Positions 17,894-26,651 of a stretch of DNA of 37,074 nucleotides are shown here, in pieces. The DNA is from JBHICC01 sp046759385. Lineage in GTDB: Bacteria; Pseudomonadota; Gammaproteobacteria; Acidiferrobacterales; SPGG2. Each line of letters starts with the position of its first letter. The stretch's first letter is position 1. Both the position numbers and the translations under genes were made by a program. Where the stretch lies: contig JBHICC010000025.1 of NCBI GenBank assembly GCA_046759385.1, forward strand, positions 1 to 37,074. Direction: 5' to 3'. Under the pieces are notes generated by a model. That model had not been told where the DNA came from. It saw only the letters and a program-made list of their open reading frames with translations, and ran no database searches.

Positions 17894-17990
17894 CAGACGC
17901 TTTCCTACGCCGGAATTATCCGGATCAGGTTCAAAGGGTGGTGTCTCAGTCCGCCTCTCGACCTACAAGGCGAACACCCCTAGCCGTCTG
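17894..17990 (-). promoter_or_regulatory. TPP riboswitch (THI element) controlling thiC
   Basis: Read on the minus strand, the leader carries the conserved thi-box pieces in order: GGGGTG, CTGAGA, ACCCTTTGAACCTGAT, CCGGATAAT and CGGCGTAGGAAAG. The ends pair (CAGACG with CGTCTG, plus CT/AG) to close P1. It binds thiamine pyrophosphate and should repress thiC. The last 58 bases before the ATG contain ACCC-GTT-GGGT next to the AAGGA ribosome site, so translational control is plausible. It accounts for most of the gene-free stretch 17836-18163; I see nothing further in 18026-18163. Confidence 0.95.
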
Positions 17991-17996
17991 ACAGTC

Positions 17997-18025
17997 AAAC
18001 TAAAGCATTCGCCAAGTGATTGCAA
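17997..18025 (-). promoter_or_regulatory. Candidate promoter for thiC
   Basis: On the minus strand, TTGCAA (18020-18025) and TAGTTT (17997-18002) are spaced by 17 bp. The predicted start, near 17990, coincides with the first base of the riboswitch P1 helix. The -10 box is poor, but its placement supports it. Confidence 0.45.
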
Positions 18026-18163
18026 CCGCGTGCTTACCCGAAACGCCGATACACTCACCATATGTAAATACTCCTGCAACACCCAGCCGTGGCTGCTTGC
18101 GGATCGCATACAAAGCGCTTACCCTTACCGCTCTCTGGAATCCCTTCAAGTTCATGCGTTTGT

Positions 18164-18826
18164 ATGGGTCAAGTCGATTTTGAAGTTGCCCGCCACACGA
18201 TGGTCGAGCAGCAGGTTCGAACATGGGAAGTGCTCGACCAACGCGTTCTGGATCTCATTGCAGCATCGCCGCGTGAGCATTACGTGCCTGAACAATATCG
18301 CAACCTCGCCTACGTCGACATGAACATTCCCCTGGGGCACCATCAGGTCATGATGTCACCGAAGCTCGAAGCCCGTCTGCTTCAGGAGGCTGCGATCGGC
18401 GCGGGTGACAAGGTGCTTGAGATCGGCACCGGCAGCGGTTACATGACTTCACTCGCTGCGGCCTTAGCGGGACATGTCTATTCTGTCGAAATCATTCCAG
18501 AGTTAGCGAAACATGCGCAGGAAAAGCTTACTGCCCATGCAATCGACAATGTAACGGTCGACATCGGTGACGGCGCGCGTGGATGGGACAAGCACGCGCC
18601 GTACGATGTCACCTTGATCACCGGCTCGTTGCCGCTGCCACCTGAGAGTTTCAAGAACGCCCTCGCACCGGGCGGTCGCTTGGTAGCTATCGTCGGCAAT
18701 GCACCGGCGATGGATGCCTTGCTGCTGCGTCGGCTGAATGACGAAAGCTGGACCATCGTGTCGTTGTTCGAAACCGTCCTGCCGCCGCTGATCAATGCAG
18801 AACAACCTGACAAGTTCGTTTTTTGA
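18164..18826 (+). CDS. Protein-L-isoaspartate O-methyltransferase-like protein
   Basis: A 220-residue SAM-dependent methyltransferase of the Pcm family. Motif I VLEIGTGSGYMTSLAAALA is near 80-98. The N-terminal block MVEQQVRTWEVLDQRVLD and the IPLGHHQVMMSPKLEAR block belong to a Pcm-like subgroup; canonical Pcm has a PIGxGQTISQP block at the second site, so true repair of isoaspartate is not certain. The frame opens at 18089, but ATG 18164 starts the recognisable domain. It is followed by a TolC-family gene on the same strand. Confidence 0.8.
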   Translation: MGQVDFEVARHTMVEQQVRTWEVLDQRVLDLIAASPREHYVPEQYRNLAYVDMNIPLGHHQVMMSPKLEARLLQEAAIGAGDKVLEIGTGSGYMTSLAAALAGHVYSVEIIPELAKHAQEKLTAHAIDNVTVDIGDGARGWDKHAPYDVTLITGSLPLPPESFKNALAPGGRLVAIVGNAPAMDALLLRRLNDESWTIVSLFETVLPPLINAEQPDKFVF

Positions 18827-18939
18827 CAAAGCCCAATACCTACTACGAACGGCCCCGGGAAAGGCGTTACGGACGCGGTTTACACAGCAATCAGTACGAA
18901 CCGTTTGAATCAGACATAGGCTCGAGATCCCATCCGTAT

Positions 18940-20292
18940 ATGCTGATGCCTGTCGCTCGGTCAACAACTGTTAAACTGGCCGCTCTCCTCTGTTGCCTTC
19001 TCTCTTTGGCAGCGGTGGCGCGCGCCGAAAACGTACTCGATGTGTACCGTCTCGCACTCGATAACGACCCGCGTTTTCAGGCGGCACAATCGACTTACCG
19101 TGCCGACTTGCAAAAATTGCCGCAGGCGCGTGCTGCATTGCGGCCACGGATTGGCGCCCAAGCCGACGCCAGTCGGAAAGACATAGAGGTCACTACCGGG
19201 TCCGGAATCCTCTCGACGCCCGCGGGCGGAACCGACTTCAATAGCACAGCGTTCGAACTCAGCCTAACCCAACCGATCTACAACAGTTCGTTGTTTGCCG
19301 GCTTGCGGCAAGCGCGCGCGGAAGCGCGGCGCGCAGAAGCTCAGTTCGTCGCCGCAAAGCAGGATCTGATTGTTCGTGTCGTCGAAGCCTATATCGCCGT
19401 GCTAGCGACTCTGGACAACGTCGAGGTCGCGGGCGCGCAAAAAGCGGCCAACGGTCGCCAGCGCGAGATCGTCGAGGGACGCCTCGAGGTGGGTCTGTCC
19501 ACAATCACCGATGCAAATCAAGCGCGAGCGCGCTTTGAGCTTGATGTTGCCAACGAGATCGAAGCGGTCAATCTACTGCGTGATGCACGCGAAGGCCTGG
19601 TTGAAATTACCGGTACGGATATCAAGGATGTCGCGACGCTGAATCGTGAAGCACCCTTGATCGAACCGGACCCTCCCGATATTGAGAAATGGGTTGAGAT
19701 CGCGCTGAAGCAGAATCCAAATATCATAGCGGCACTAGAGACGGCGCAGATCGCGCTTGAAGAAATTAAACGTCAGCGCGCGGGTCATTATCCAACTGTG
19801 GATCTGTTTGGCTCACATACGAGCACCGACGATCGGGGCAGCATAACCGGACCCGAGGTGAAGACCGATCGCACCGAGATCGGCGTGCAACTCACGGTGC
19901 CGCTCTATCAAGGAGGATTGATCAGTTCGCTGACGCGCGAGGCCGGTCACCGCTACAGTGCTGCTCAGCAAGACCTGGAGAGTCAGCGGCGTAGCGTTAA
20001 ACGCACCACCCGCGCGGCGTTTCTCGGCGTAGTTGGAGGCGCCAGCCGCGTCCAGGCCACACGTCAGTCGGTCGTTGCATCTGAGATCACCGTGCAAGGG
20101 AGACGCGAAGGTTTTGAAGCCGGCATCAACACCAATGTCGAAGTGTTGGATGCACAACGCGATCTTTTCATCGCTCGGACCGACGCCTTGCGCGCGCGCT
20201 ACGACTACATCCTGGAATTGCTGCGTTTAAAGCAGTCCGCCGGCCTTCTCTCTGAAGAAGACCTGATTGCGTTCAACCGCTGGTTACAATGA
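18940..20292 (+). CDS. tolC: TolC-family outer-membrane efflux channel protein
   Basis: About 450 residues. A signal peptide (KLAALLCCLLSLAAVARA, cleavage before EN) is followed by two OEP repeats: ENVLDVYRLALDNDPRF begins the first, and IEKWVEIALKQNPNIIAA near 288 begins the second. Long coiled-coil segments with GVGLSTITDA-type (here GLSTITDANQARA) and AGINTNVEVLDAQRDLF turns are typical. It forms the outer-membrane exit duct for type I secretion or RND efflux; no partner pump is in the window. The frame runs back to a TTG at 18823, but the signal peptide fixes the start at ATG 18940 or 18946. Its stop overlaps the next start by ATGA. Confidence 0.92.
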   Translation: MLMPVARSTTVKLAALLCCLLSLAAVARAENVLDVYRLALDNDPRFQAAQSTYRADLQKLPQARAALRPRIGAQADASRKDIEVTTGSGILSTPAGGTDFNSTAFELSLTQPIYNSSLFAGLRQARAEARRAEAQFVAAKQDLIVRVVEAYIAVLATLDNVEVAGAQKAANGRQREIVEGRLEVGLSTITDANQARARFELDVANEIEAVNLLRDAREGLVEITGTDIKDVATLNREAPLIEPDPPDIEKWVEIALKQNPNIIAALETAQIALEEIKRQRAGHYPTVDLFGSHTSTDDRGSITGPEVKTDRTEIGVQLTVPLYQGGLISSLTREAGHRYSAAQQDLESQRRSVKRTTRAAFLGVVGGASRVQATRQSVVASEITVQGRREGFEAGINTNVEVLDAQRDLFIARTDALRARYDYILELLRLKQSAGLLSEEDLIAFNRWLQ

Positions 20293-20699
20293 CCACATCT
20301 AGGTACGCGACTCCCGTAGAAGCAGAGGAAGCCTTTTACGCTGCCTTCGAAGCCGCCGATCTGGCCGCGATGATGGCGATTTGGGCCCAACATGAGTCGA
20401 TCACGTGCATCCATCCGCTTGGTCCTATGCTCGTTGGACGTGGCGCTATTGAACAGAGCTGGCAAGCAATCTTTGGTCAATCTGTTAGCATGAAATTCAA
20501 GGTGGAACGTCGGTGTGAAGCACAGGATGGAAGTCTCGCTGTACACGTCGTCTATGAACACATACAGGTCACCGGCGAACAACAGAGTCACACGGTGATA
20601 GCAACCAATGCTTACCGGCTGACCGCTGGGGGCTGGTGCATGATCCTACACCATGCCTCGCCGGACCCAAGGTCCGTTAAGGAGCCGACACTGCACTAG
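20289..20699 (+). CDS. NTF2/SnoaL-like domain protein
   Basis: A 136-residue single-domain protein with the DUF4440/SnoaL_3 pattern: EAEEAFYAAFEAADLAAMMAI, then WAQHESITCIHPLGP, a GRGAIEQSWQAIF helix and paired beta-strands. Such NTF2 folds bind small molecules or act as minor enzymes; the role here is unknown. It is translationally coupled to tolC (ATGA overlap), so it belongs to the Pcm-like/tolC transcription unit. Confidence 0.8.
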   Translation: MTTSRYATPVEAEEAFYAAFEAADLAAMMAIWAQHESITCIHPLGPMLVGRGAIEQSWQAIFGQSVSMKFKVERRCEAQDGSLAVHVVYEHIQVTGEQQSHTVIATNAYRLTAGGWCMILHHASPDPRSVKEPTLH

Positions 20700-20737
20700 A
20701 TACCATCAGGATAGTGACTGTTCGCATTGGCTAGAGC

Positions 20738-22006
20738 ATGAGAGGTCGCGCTTCGTTGTTACCGCTTAGTTACACCTTGACACTTTATTGCATTGCCCCG
20801 CTACTGTTCGCTCATACCGCTGCGCAATCCGTGCGTGCAGGCGAGTATCGTTACCTAAGGGAACGCTTCGGGTTTTACCGCTCCAGCTCCAACCGCAGCC
20901 CGATCTGGGTTCATGCCGCGTCGGTCGGGGAAGTGCTAGCCGCCGGACCGTTGATACAGAGCCTGACGAAACGCTTCCCCGGTAAACCGATCGTGGTTAC
21001 AACCGCAACAGCGACTGGCGGCAAAGTAGCACGTACGCGATATGCGGAGGCCGTGGAACATCACTACCTTCCTATCGATTTGCCCGGACCTGTCGCCCGA
21101 TTCTTGGCTGCCGTGAAGCCTGCCTGCGCTTTGATCATGGAGACTGAGCTGTGGCTAAACCTTTATAGCACCTGTGCGCGCAGAAAGATCCCCGTAATAA
21201 TAGTAAATGGGAGGCTATCGTCGCGGACACTCAATGCAGGCATCTACTTCAAAAGGCTCTATCGGCGGGTGCTGGATAACGTCGACGTAGTACTTGCGCG
21301 CTCTGCCGGGGACAAAGAAGGCTTTATTGCGCTCGGAGCCGATCCGCAGCGCGTTAAAGCCATCGGCAACATAAAGTTTGCCGCCAGCAATGCACAAACT
21401 GACACCGAAGTAGTGCCGATCAAGCGCCGTTACGTGCTTGCTGCATCTACGCATGATAATGAGGAGCTCCTTCTCCTCAAGATGTGGCAAAAACGCAAAA
21501 GAGATTCTCATCTGCTGGTGATCGCACCGCGCCACCCAGTACGGGTGCGAGGAATCCTCAAGCAGATCCAACCAATGGTCAAACAAGTCGCCTTGCGCAG
21601 CCGCGACGATAGCGTCACAGAGCAAACTGATCTCTACATGATCGACACCTTGGGCGAACTTTCCGTTTTCATGTCCGATGCAGACCTTGTATTTATAGGC
21701 GGATCATTGGTTCCTATTGGCGGCCAGAACGTGTTAGAACCGGCGCGTTTGGGAAAAGCTATCTTGTTCGGCCCTCATATGGAAAACTTTGCCGACGAGG
21801 CCAGTATCCTTTTGGCGAATCAGGCGGCCGTACAAGTAGCCGATGAGGAATCATTAGAGCCTGTAATGTCCCGGCTACTCGAGTCGCCTGATGAGCGATC
21901 GGCCATGGGCGAGCGCGCGAAGGCCATCTTGGATCGGTATGCGGACGTTGCTGAACGTTATACTGACGAGATTACGCGTTGGTGCGGATCAGCGGTCGGC
22001 CATTAG
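20738..22006 (+). CDS. waaA: Kdo transferase WaaA (KdtA)
   Basis: A 422-residue GT30 glycosyltransferase that transfers 3-deoxy-D-manno-octulosonate from CMP-Kdo to lipid A precursor at the inner membrane. The N-terminal membrane anchor is about residues 8-30. HAASVGEVLAA carries the catalytic Glu65, METELWLN is near 132, and the C-terminal donor-binding block IGGSLVPIGGQNVLEPA is near 320. Length matches the family (about 420-430). A weak ribosome site precedes the ATG. It leads the LPS region and is followed by an SDR gene with its own promoter and by kdkA. Confidence 0.95.
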   Translation: MRGRASLLPLSYTLTLYCIAPLLFAHTAAQSVRAGEYRYLRERFGFYRSSSNRSPIWVHAASVGEVLAAGPLIQSLTKRFPGKPIVVTTATATGGKVARTRYAEAVEHHYLPIDLPGPVARFLAAVKPACALIMETELWLNLYSTCARRKIPVIIVNGRLSSRTLNAGIYFKRLYRRVLDNVDVVLARSAGDKEGFIALGADPQRVKAIGNIKFAASNAQTDTEVVPIKRRYVLAASTHDNEELLLLKMWQKRKRDSHLLVIAPRHPVRVRGILKQIQPMVKQVALRSRDDSVTEQTDLYMIDTLGELSVFMSDADLVFIGGSLVPIGGQNVLEPARLGKAILFGPHMENFADEASILLANQAAVQVADEESLEPVMSRLLESPDERSAMGERAKAILDRYADVAERYTDEITRWCGSAVGH

Positions 22007-22009
22007 TAT

Positions 22010-22038
22010 TTGGATAACACAGACGACCTAGCTATAAA
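22010..22038 (+). promoter_or_regulatory. Sigma70-type promoter for the SDR gene at 22074
   Basis: TTGGAT (22010-22015), a 17-bp spacer and TATAAA (22033-22038). The leader would be about 30 bases, with AGGAA seven bases before the ATG at 22074. Confidence 0.6.
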
Positions 22039-22073
22039 TAGAATGTGGCTTGGTCCGATGACAGGAACCTTCG

Positions 22074-23051
22074 ATGCGAAAGGTCATTCTAGTTACTGGC
22101 GGTGGTGGTTTTCTAGGCTCGTTCCTGTGCGAGCGGCTGCTGGAAAGAGGTCATGAAGTCCTTTGCCTAGACAATTTTTTTACGGGCGACAAGCGCAATA
22201 TCGCACATCTGCACGGCAGCCCGACCTTTGAGTTGATCCGGCACGACGTCACGTTCCCGATCTACCTAGAGGTCGATGAGATCTATAATCTTGCCTGCCC
22301 GGCAGCTCCAGTGCACTACCAGTTCGATCCGGTGCAAACAACCAAGACCAGCGTGCACGGAGCGATTAATATGCTAGGGCTCGCGAAACGAGTGAAAGCG
22401 CGCATTCTGCAGGCCTCGACCTCGGAGGTTTATGGAGACCCGGAGGTACACCCGCAGAGTGAGGGCTACCTGGGAAACGTGAACCCGATCGGTCCGCGTT
22501 CGTGCTACGACGAAGGCAAGCGCTGCGCCGAGACTCTGTTCTTTGACTATTACCGTCAGCACCAGCTGCCAATCAAGGTCGTGCGCATCTTTAATACCTA
22601 TGGCCCGCGGATGCACCCACAGGATGGCCGCGTTGTCAGTAATTTCATCATTCAAGCACTAAAGAACGAAGCGATCACCGTGTACGGCCACGGTGAACAA
22701 ACACGCTCCTTTTGTTACGTTGACGACATGGTCGAGGGGCTGATTCGGATGATGGAGAGTCCTGCTGAGGTCATCGGCCCAATCAACCTAGGCAACCCTG
22801 CGGAAACGCCGATCCTCAAGCTTGCGCAAGCGGTGATCGAGCTGACCAACTCCAAGTCTAAGATCATTCACCAACCCCTGCCGCAGGATGACCCTGGTCG
22901 TCGATGCCCAGACATTGAACGAGCGAAGGCGCATCTCGACTGGCAACCCAAAATGCCCTTGGAAAAAGGACTTAAGAAGACGATCGCCTACTTCGAGGAA
23001 CTGCTTTCCACCCAGAGCAGGCCGCGCGACCTGACGAACCGACACGCTTGA
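22074..23051 (+). CDS. UDP-glucuronic acid decarboxylase-like SDR (UXS type)
   Basis: A 325-residue extended short-chain dehydrogenase. The NAD motif GGGGFLG is at 9-15. The sequence then follows UDP-xylose synthase: LDNFFTGDKRNI, YNLACPAAPVHYQFDPVQTTKTS, ASTSEVYGDP, and catalytic SCYDEGKR (Tyr, Lys). RVVSNFIIQAL and FCYVDDMVEGL complete the family pattern. It would make UDP-xylose from UDP-glucuronate, a donor for glycan or a step toward amino-pentoses. Length is that of the single-domain cytosolic enzyme. Confidence 0.85.
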   Translation: MRKVILVTGGGGFLGSFLCERLLERGHEVLCLDNFFTGDKRNIAHLHGSPTFELIRHDVTFPIYLEVDEIYNLACPAAPVHYQFDPVQTTKTSVHGAINMLGLAKRVKARILQASTSEVYGDPEVHPQSEGYLGNVNPIGPRSCYDEGKRCAETLFFDYYRQHQLPIKVVRIFNTYGPRMHPQDGRVVSNFIIQALKNEAITVYGHGEQTRSFCYVDDMVEGLIRMMESPAEVIGPINLGNPAETPILKLAQAVIELTNSKSKIIHQPLPQDDPGRRCPDIERAKAHLDWQPKMPLEKGLKKTIAYFEELLSTQSRPRDLTNRHA

Positions 23052-23058
23052 TCATCGG

Positions 23059-23781
23059 CTAACTCATGACGTCGGCGTAGCCAGCAAGCAGATTCTTCCA
23101 GTCGCAATCATCAAAATAAAACGCGCTGTGCGTTTTAGCCAGCTTATCGAGTGAGCGTCGCAACCGCGCCAGGTTAGCTTGCGGCCAACCGCCGTCTAGA
23201 CGACGAAATCGTGCCCTATCAAAGTCAATAAGGTAAACGCGGTTGTCATGCCCCAGCAGGATGTTGGCCGCGTTTAAGTCCGCGTGGTAGACGCCTATGG
23301 CATGGAAGCGTTTAATGCACGCTCCCGCTGCTCGCCAGTGCGGCTCGTCCAGCCTTGTCTGCGTCAACAGATCAGCAAGCGAAACGGTATCATTTAACCT
23401 TCGCGTTATGATATCGGCGGTATAGAAAGCTCCCTCGCGAACCACTCTCGCCGCCACGGGTTCTGGAACCGGGAGCTCGGCGCCGCGAAGCGTTGCAAGC
23501 AAGTGCCATTCACGCCACGGCCGCGAGCGACTAAGCCCCAGCCACGGGTAGCGATCACCCCACAGGTCCGCCAACAAACCGCCACGGCGGTAGTGTCGCA
23601 GCACGAGTTTCCGGGAATTATCGCTTACAAACCAGGTACCGCCACGGCCACGCCCAACCCCGACTAAGGCGCACTGCTGCGGCCAGTAAAGCGGGTCGAA
23701 CCAGTCCTTCGTTGCTTTGCCGGCCACATCAGCGTCGTATAGGATGTGGGCCTTGCCTACAGTTTCACAACGAGGCGTCAT
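23059..23781 (-). CDS. kdkA: 3-deoxy-D-manno-octulosonic acid kinase (KdkA)
   Basis: A 240-residue protein-kinase-fold sugar kinase of the KdkA/Waa type. The catalytic loop HADLNAANILL is near 166 and the metal-binding IDFDRARFR near 184. GRGRGGTWFV near 42 resembles the Gly-rich loop. KdkA phosphorylates O-4 of the single Kdo in organisms with a monofunctional WaaA. It converges on the UXS-like gene (7 bp) and diverges from the heptosyltransferase gene with start codons only six bases apart. Confidence 0.88.
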   Translation of the reverse strand: MTPRCETVGKAHILYDADVAGKATKDWFDPLYWPQQCALVGVGRGRGGTWFVSDNSRKLVLRHYRRGGLLADLWGDRYPWLGLSRSRPWREWHLLATLRGAELPVPEPVAARVVREGAFYTADIITRRLNDTVSLADLLTQTRLDEPHWRAAGACIKRFHAIGVYHADLNAANILLGHDNRVYLIDFDRARFRRLDGGWPQANLARLRRSLDKLAKTHSAFYFDDCDWKNLLAGYADVMS

Positions 23782-23787
23782 AAGCTC

Positions 23788-24846
23788 ATGCAGTCTCTGC
23801 CTCTTGAGTCACCGCCGAAACGCCTGTGCATGCTGCGCCTGTCCGCCGTTGGCGATATCAGTCACATGCTACCCGTGGTTCGCACGATCCAACAGAGTTG
23901 GCCTGACACTGCGCTGACATGGATTATCGGCGAAACAGAGTATGCTCTAGTGGCAGATATTCCCGGGATTGAATTTATCACTTTTGACAAAACGAAACGA
24001 TGGCACTCCTACGCGAACATTCGGAAACGCATGCGCAATCGCCGATTCGGCGTGCTCTTGCATATGCAAATGTCAATGCGAGCAAGCCTTGCCAGTCTGC
24101 TTATCACTGCTGATATCAAGCTTGGCTTCGGCCGCCCCGCAGCAAAAGATTTCCAATGGTTGTTCACCAACCACAGGATCGCTGCTGGCGAACATAAGCA
24201 TGTTATCGATAGCTTATTCGGCTTCACTCAAGCGCTGGGCATAACCGAGCGTGTCTTGCGTTGGGATATTCCGATACCCGGCGATGCGCAAGCGTTCGCC
24301 GACCGACAATTGGGAGGTAACAGGCAAAAACTCGTGATCAGCCCATGCTCCAGTATGTCGTATCGTAATTGGAGTGTGACAGGCTATGCCACGCTGGCAA
24401 ATTACGCCGCCGAGACCTACGACATGAATATCGTGCTTACTGGCGGGCCATTCGCGACTGAGGCCAGATACGGCGACGCTATCGCCGCTGCCGTCAGACA
24501 CCCAGTGACGAACCTAATAGGTAAAACGGACCTCAAGCAATTGCTCGCTGTGCTCACGCGGGCACGGGTCGTAGTTGCACCCGACTCTGGCACCGCACAT
24601 CTGGCGACTGCAGTCGGGGTACCCGTAATCGGACTCTACGCCACGACCAATCCGGACCGCGCGTGTCCGTATCTTAGCGCTGAGTTTGTAGTTAATAAGT
24701 ACCCGGAAGCGGTAATGGCGAAGTACGGTGTACCTCCGGAGAAGTTACCTTGGGGTACCCGTGTCCGCGATCGCGGAACAATGGAACGGATATCGCCCAA
24801 TGACGTAATCCGCATGCTCGACACGGTACTCGCCAAGCAGCAATGA
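23788..24846 (+). CDS. GT9 heptosyltransferase
   Basis: About 352 residues, GT-B fold, family GT9 (ADP-heptose:LPS heptosyltransferase). The N-terminal strand and acceptor loop RLCMLRLSAVGDISHMLP, the central SYRNWSVTGYATLANYA and the donor site VVAPDSGTAHLATAVGVPVIGLY are family blocks. It should add a heptose to inner core, but WaaC, WaaF and WaaQ roles cannot be told apart here. ATG 23788 is preferred over 23746, which would overlap the kdkA start. Its ribosome site, if any, lies inside kdkA codons. Confidence 0.87.
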   Translation: MQSLPLESPPKRLCMLRLSAVGDISHMLPVVRTIQQSWPDTALTWIIGETEYALVADIPGIEFITFDKTKRWHSYANIRKRMRNRRFGVLLHMQMSMRASLASLLITADIKLGFGRPAAKDFQWLFTNHRIAAGEHKHVIDSLFGFTQALGITERVLRWDIPIPGDAQAFADRQLGGNRQKLVISPCSSMSYRNWSVTGYATLANYAAETYDMNIVLTGGPFATEARYGDAIAAAVRHPVTNLIGKTDLKQLLAVLTRARVVVAPDSGTAHLATAVGVPVIGLYATTNPDRACPYLSAEFVVNKYPEAVMAKYGVPPEKLPWGTRVRDRGTMERISPNDVIRMLDTVLAKQQ

Positions 24847-24887
24847 ATGAACAGCATCTGTTCTATGGAGTGAAGGTCCTCGACCCG

Positions 24888-25622
24888 CTAGGTATCATAC
24901 CTCGTTAGAGCATGTGATTTTTCCTTGGGAACAAACACAAAGTCGACAAGCGCCCTGCGATGCAGTGAATCGTGCAGCAAATTATATTTTGCTATCGGCG
25001 CAAATCCTTGTTTATAGAAACAAAAACCATCGTACTCTAAACCATTCAAATACGAAAACGCCTCGCATTCTGGGTCGCGGGCGAAGCCGCATTCAAATAG
25101 CAGTTCCGGACGATCTTCCTGCAATATTTGCTCTCCTCCCTTGAAGACGTGGTATTCATGGCCTTCTACGTCGCATTTGATGAAACTTATCGGCCGTGCC
25201 TCGTGATTTTGGAAATACTCGTCTAGTGTAACTGCCTTAACCTTCAAGATATCCAGCTCTCCCTTCGGGTGCCACGCCATGCTCGCCCCACCCCAATGAT
25301 GTCTAGGGCGAAGTAATTCCGTTTCTCCAGTGACCGATGACAGGGCAACGTTAGCGATTTCTAATTGGGTAAGCCGAAAATCATGTTTTGCCTCTCTTAA
25401 GTACGAACCTAATTCAGGCTGAGGTTCAAAGGCGATGACGAATCCTCGAGGACCGACTTTCTTGTGCATCCAATAAGAATAAACGCCGCGATTCGCACCA
25501 ATGTCTATAGCCGTTTTACCTGCCAAGTCACGGTCGAGCAGAAAGCCGACGCCAAATTTTTCAGCAATAAAGCGAAGTCGCCATGCACGATGAAGGAAAT
25601 GTAATCGCTCAAAAAGCGTCAT
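24888..25622 (-). CDS. FkbM-family SAM-dependent methyltransferase
   Basis: A 244-residue FkbM/Methyltransf_21 protein. SAM motif I is AIDIGANRGVYSY near 37-49, the acidic FEPQPE near 65-70 is motif II, and FIKCDVEGHEYHVFKGG near 146 is the FkbM signature block. These enzymes O-methylate sugars or secondary-metabolite hydroxyls. It is the last gene of a minus-strand run with four other glycan genes and is convergent with the heptosyltransferase gene (41 bp). It looks more A/T-rich than the housekeeping genes to the left. Confidence 0.85.
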   Translation of the reverse strand: MTLFERLHFLHRAWRLRFIAEKFGVGFLLDRDLAGKTAIDIGANRGVYSYWMHKKVGPRGFVIAFEPQPELGSYLREAKHDFRLTQLEIANVALSSVTGETELLRPRHHWGGASMAWHPKGELDILKVKAVTLDEYFQNHEARPISFIKCDVEGHEYHVFKGGEQILQEDRPELLFECGFARDPECEAFSYLNGLEYDGFCFYKQGFAPIAKYNLLHDSLHRRALVDFVFVPKEKSHALTRYDT

Positions 25623-25714
25623 GCCTAAGTTGGTGACATTACCTGTGCTCTAACGCGGTGGCATACAGATCAAGGCCGCTTATGTCGCCCGTGTGGTCAT
25701 ATGCTAATCGTGTC

Positions 25715-26587
25715 CTAATCGGCGAGACTCATCCACTTTTGCGACAGCTCCTGTATCAATTTCTGTGCGCTTTCACTCGGCGAGCACACATATTCAGAAC
25801 TGTAGGGGTCGCCAAAATCCTCAATGGCTCGCAACTGCTCCCAACCATCCTGGCGACCCACACCCAAGACGGCATAGTCCATATCCGCTAGCAGGTGATA
25901 TATTTCTGTTAGCCTTCGTTTCTTTTCATCATAGAGGGGAGCGTGGCTATCAGGTAGAGGCCAAATCTCACAATAGAGAAACGGCCGATGCTTTTCTACC
26001 GTCGCCTGCAGACCGTTTAAAACTTCCAACTCTGCGCCTTCAACATCGATCTTTATCGCGGCCAGCTCTTTAAGGCATAAGGACTCAACGATCTCATCAC
26101 CTCGAAAAGTTAACATTTGCACCGAGAAGTCCTCATCACTTTTAATGAACTCGTGCATAGAGGCCCCAGAATCCCCCCTCTTGCCAGCGAAAAGCGTCCT
26201 TACTGTCTTATCGTCGGACAGAGCAAAAGGAAATACGTACGAGTTGTGGAAACGATTCAGCCTGATCAGCTCATGAAGATAGAAAAAACCCGCCGGGCTC
26301 GGCTCAAACCCGTAGTATGGTCGGTCCTTCTCGATAGTTCGCAGGTTGACCAAGTAAATGCCGATATTCGCGCCGACGTCTATAACCACACCAGGCTTCA
26401 TCTTTAGAAATGCGTCTAGAGACTTTCGCATCCAGAACTCTCTCGGAATGATATAGTCTCGGCCCATTCCATATATCATCGGAAAGCGTAAGGCTAGTCC
26501 CATATAATCTACCGACGCACGCTTCAAACATAGCTTTGACAACCCAACTGTCACTTCTCGTTTTATCTTCTGCTTCACCGAAGTCAT
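25715..26587 (-). CDS. FkbM-family SAM-dependent methyltransferase
   Basis: A 290-residue FkbM protein. VIDVGANIGIYLVNL is near 72-86, YYGFEPSPAGF near 95, and AIKIDVEGAELEVLNGL near 177. The open frame reaches 26782, but that would overlap the next gene by 130 bp. ATG 26587 (MTSVKQKIKRE) has GAGAGAAA upstream. It lies 92 bp upstream of a second FkbM gene; the two differ outside the SAM motifs, so this is not a recent exact duplication. The acceptor is probably a sugar hydroxyl of the LPS or capsule. Confidence 0.83.
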   Translation of the reverse strand: MTSVKQKIKREVTVGLSKLCLKRASVDYMGLALRFPMIYGMGRDYIIPREFWMRKSLDAFLKMKPGVVIDVGANIGIYLVNLRTIEKDRPYYGFEPSPAGFFYLHELIRLNRFHNSYVFPFALSDDKTVRTLFAGKRGDSGASMHEFIKSDEDFSVQMLTFRGDEIVESLCLKELAAIKIDVEGAELEVLNGLQATVEKHRPFLYCEIWPLPDSHAPLYDEKKRRLTEIYHLLADMDYAVLGVGRQDGWEQLRAIEDFGDPYSSEYVCSPSESAQKLIQELSQKWMSLAD

Positions 26588-26651
26588 TAGCTTTCTCTCG
26601 ACCGCTGTATGGCGGCAGCTCGCTTGTGCAGAGACGCTCCTGGTCACACGG

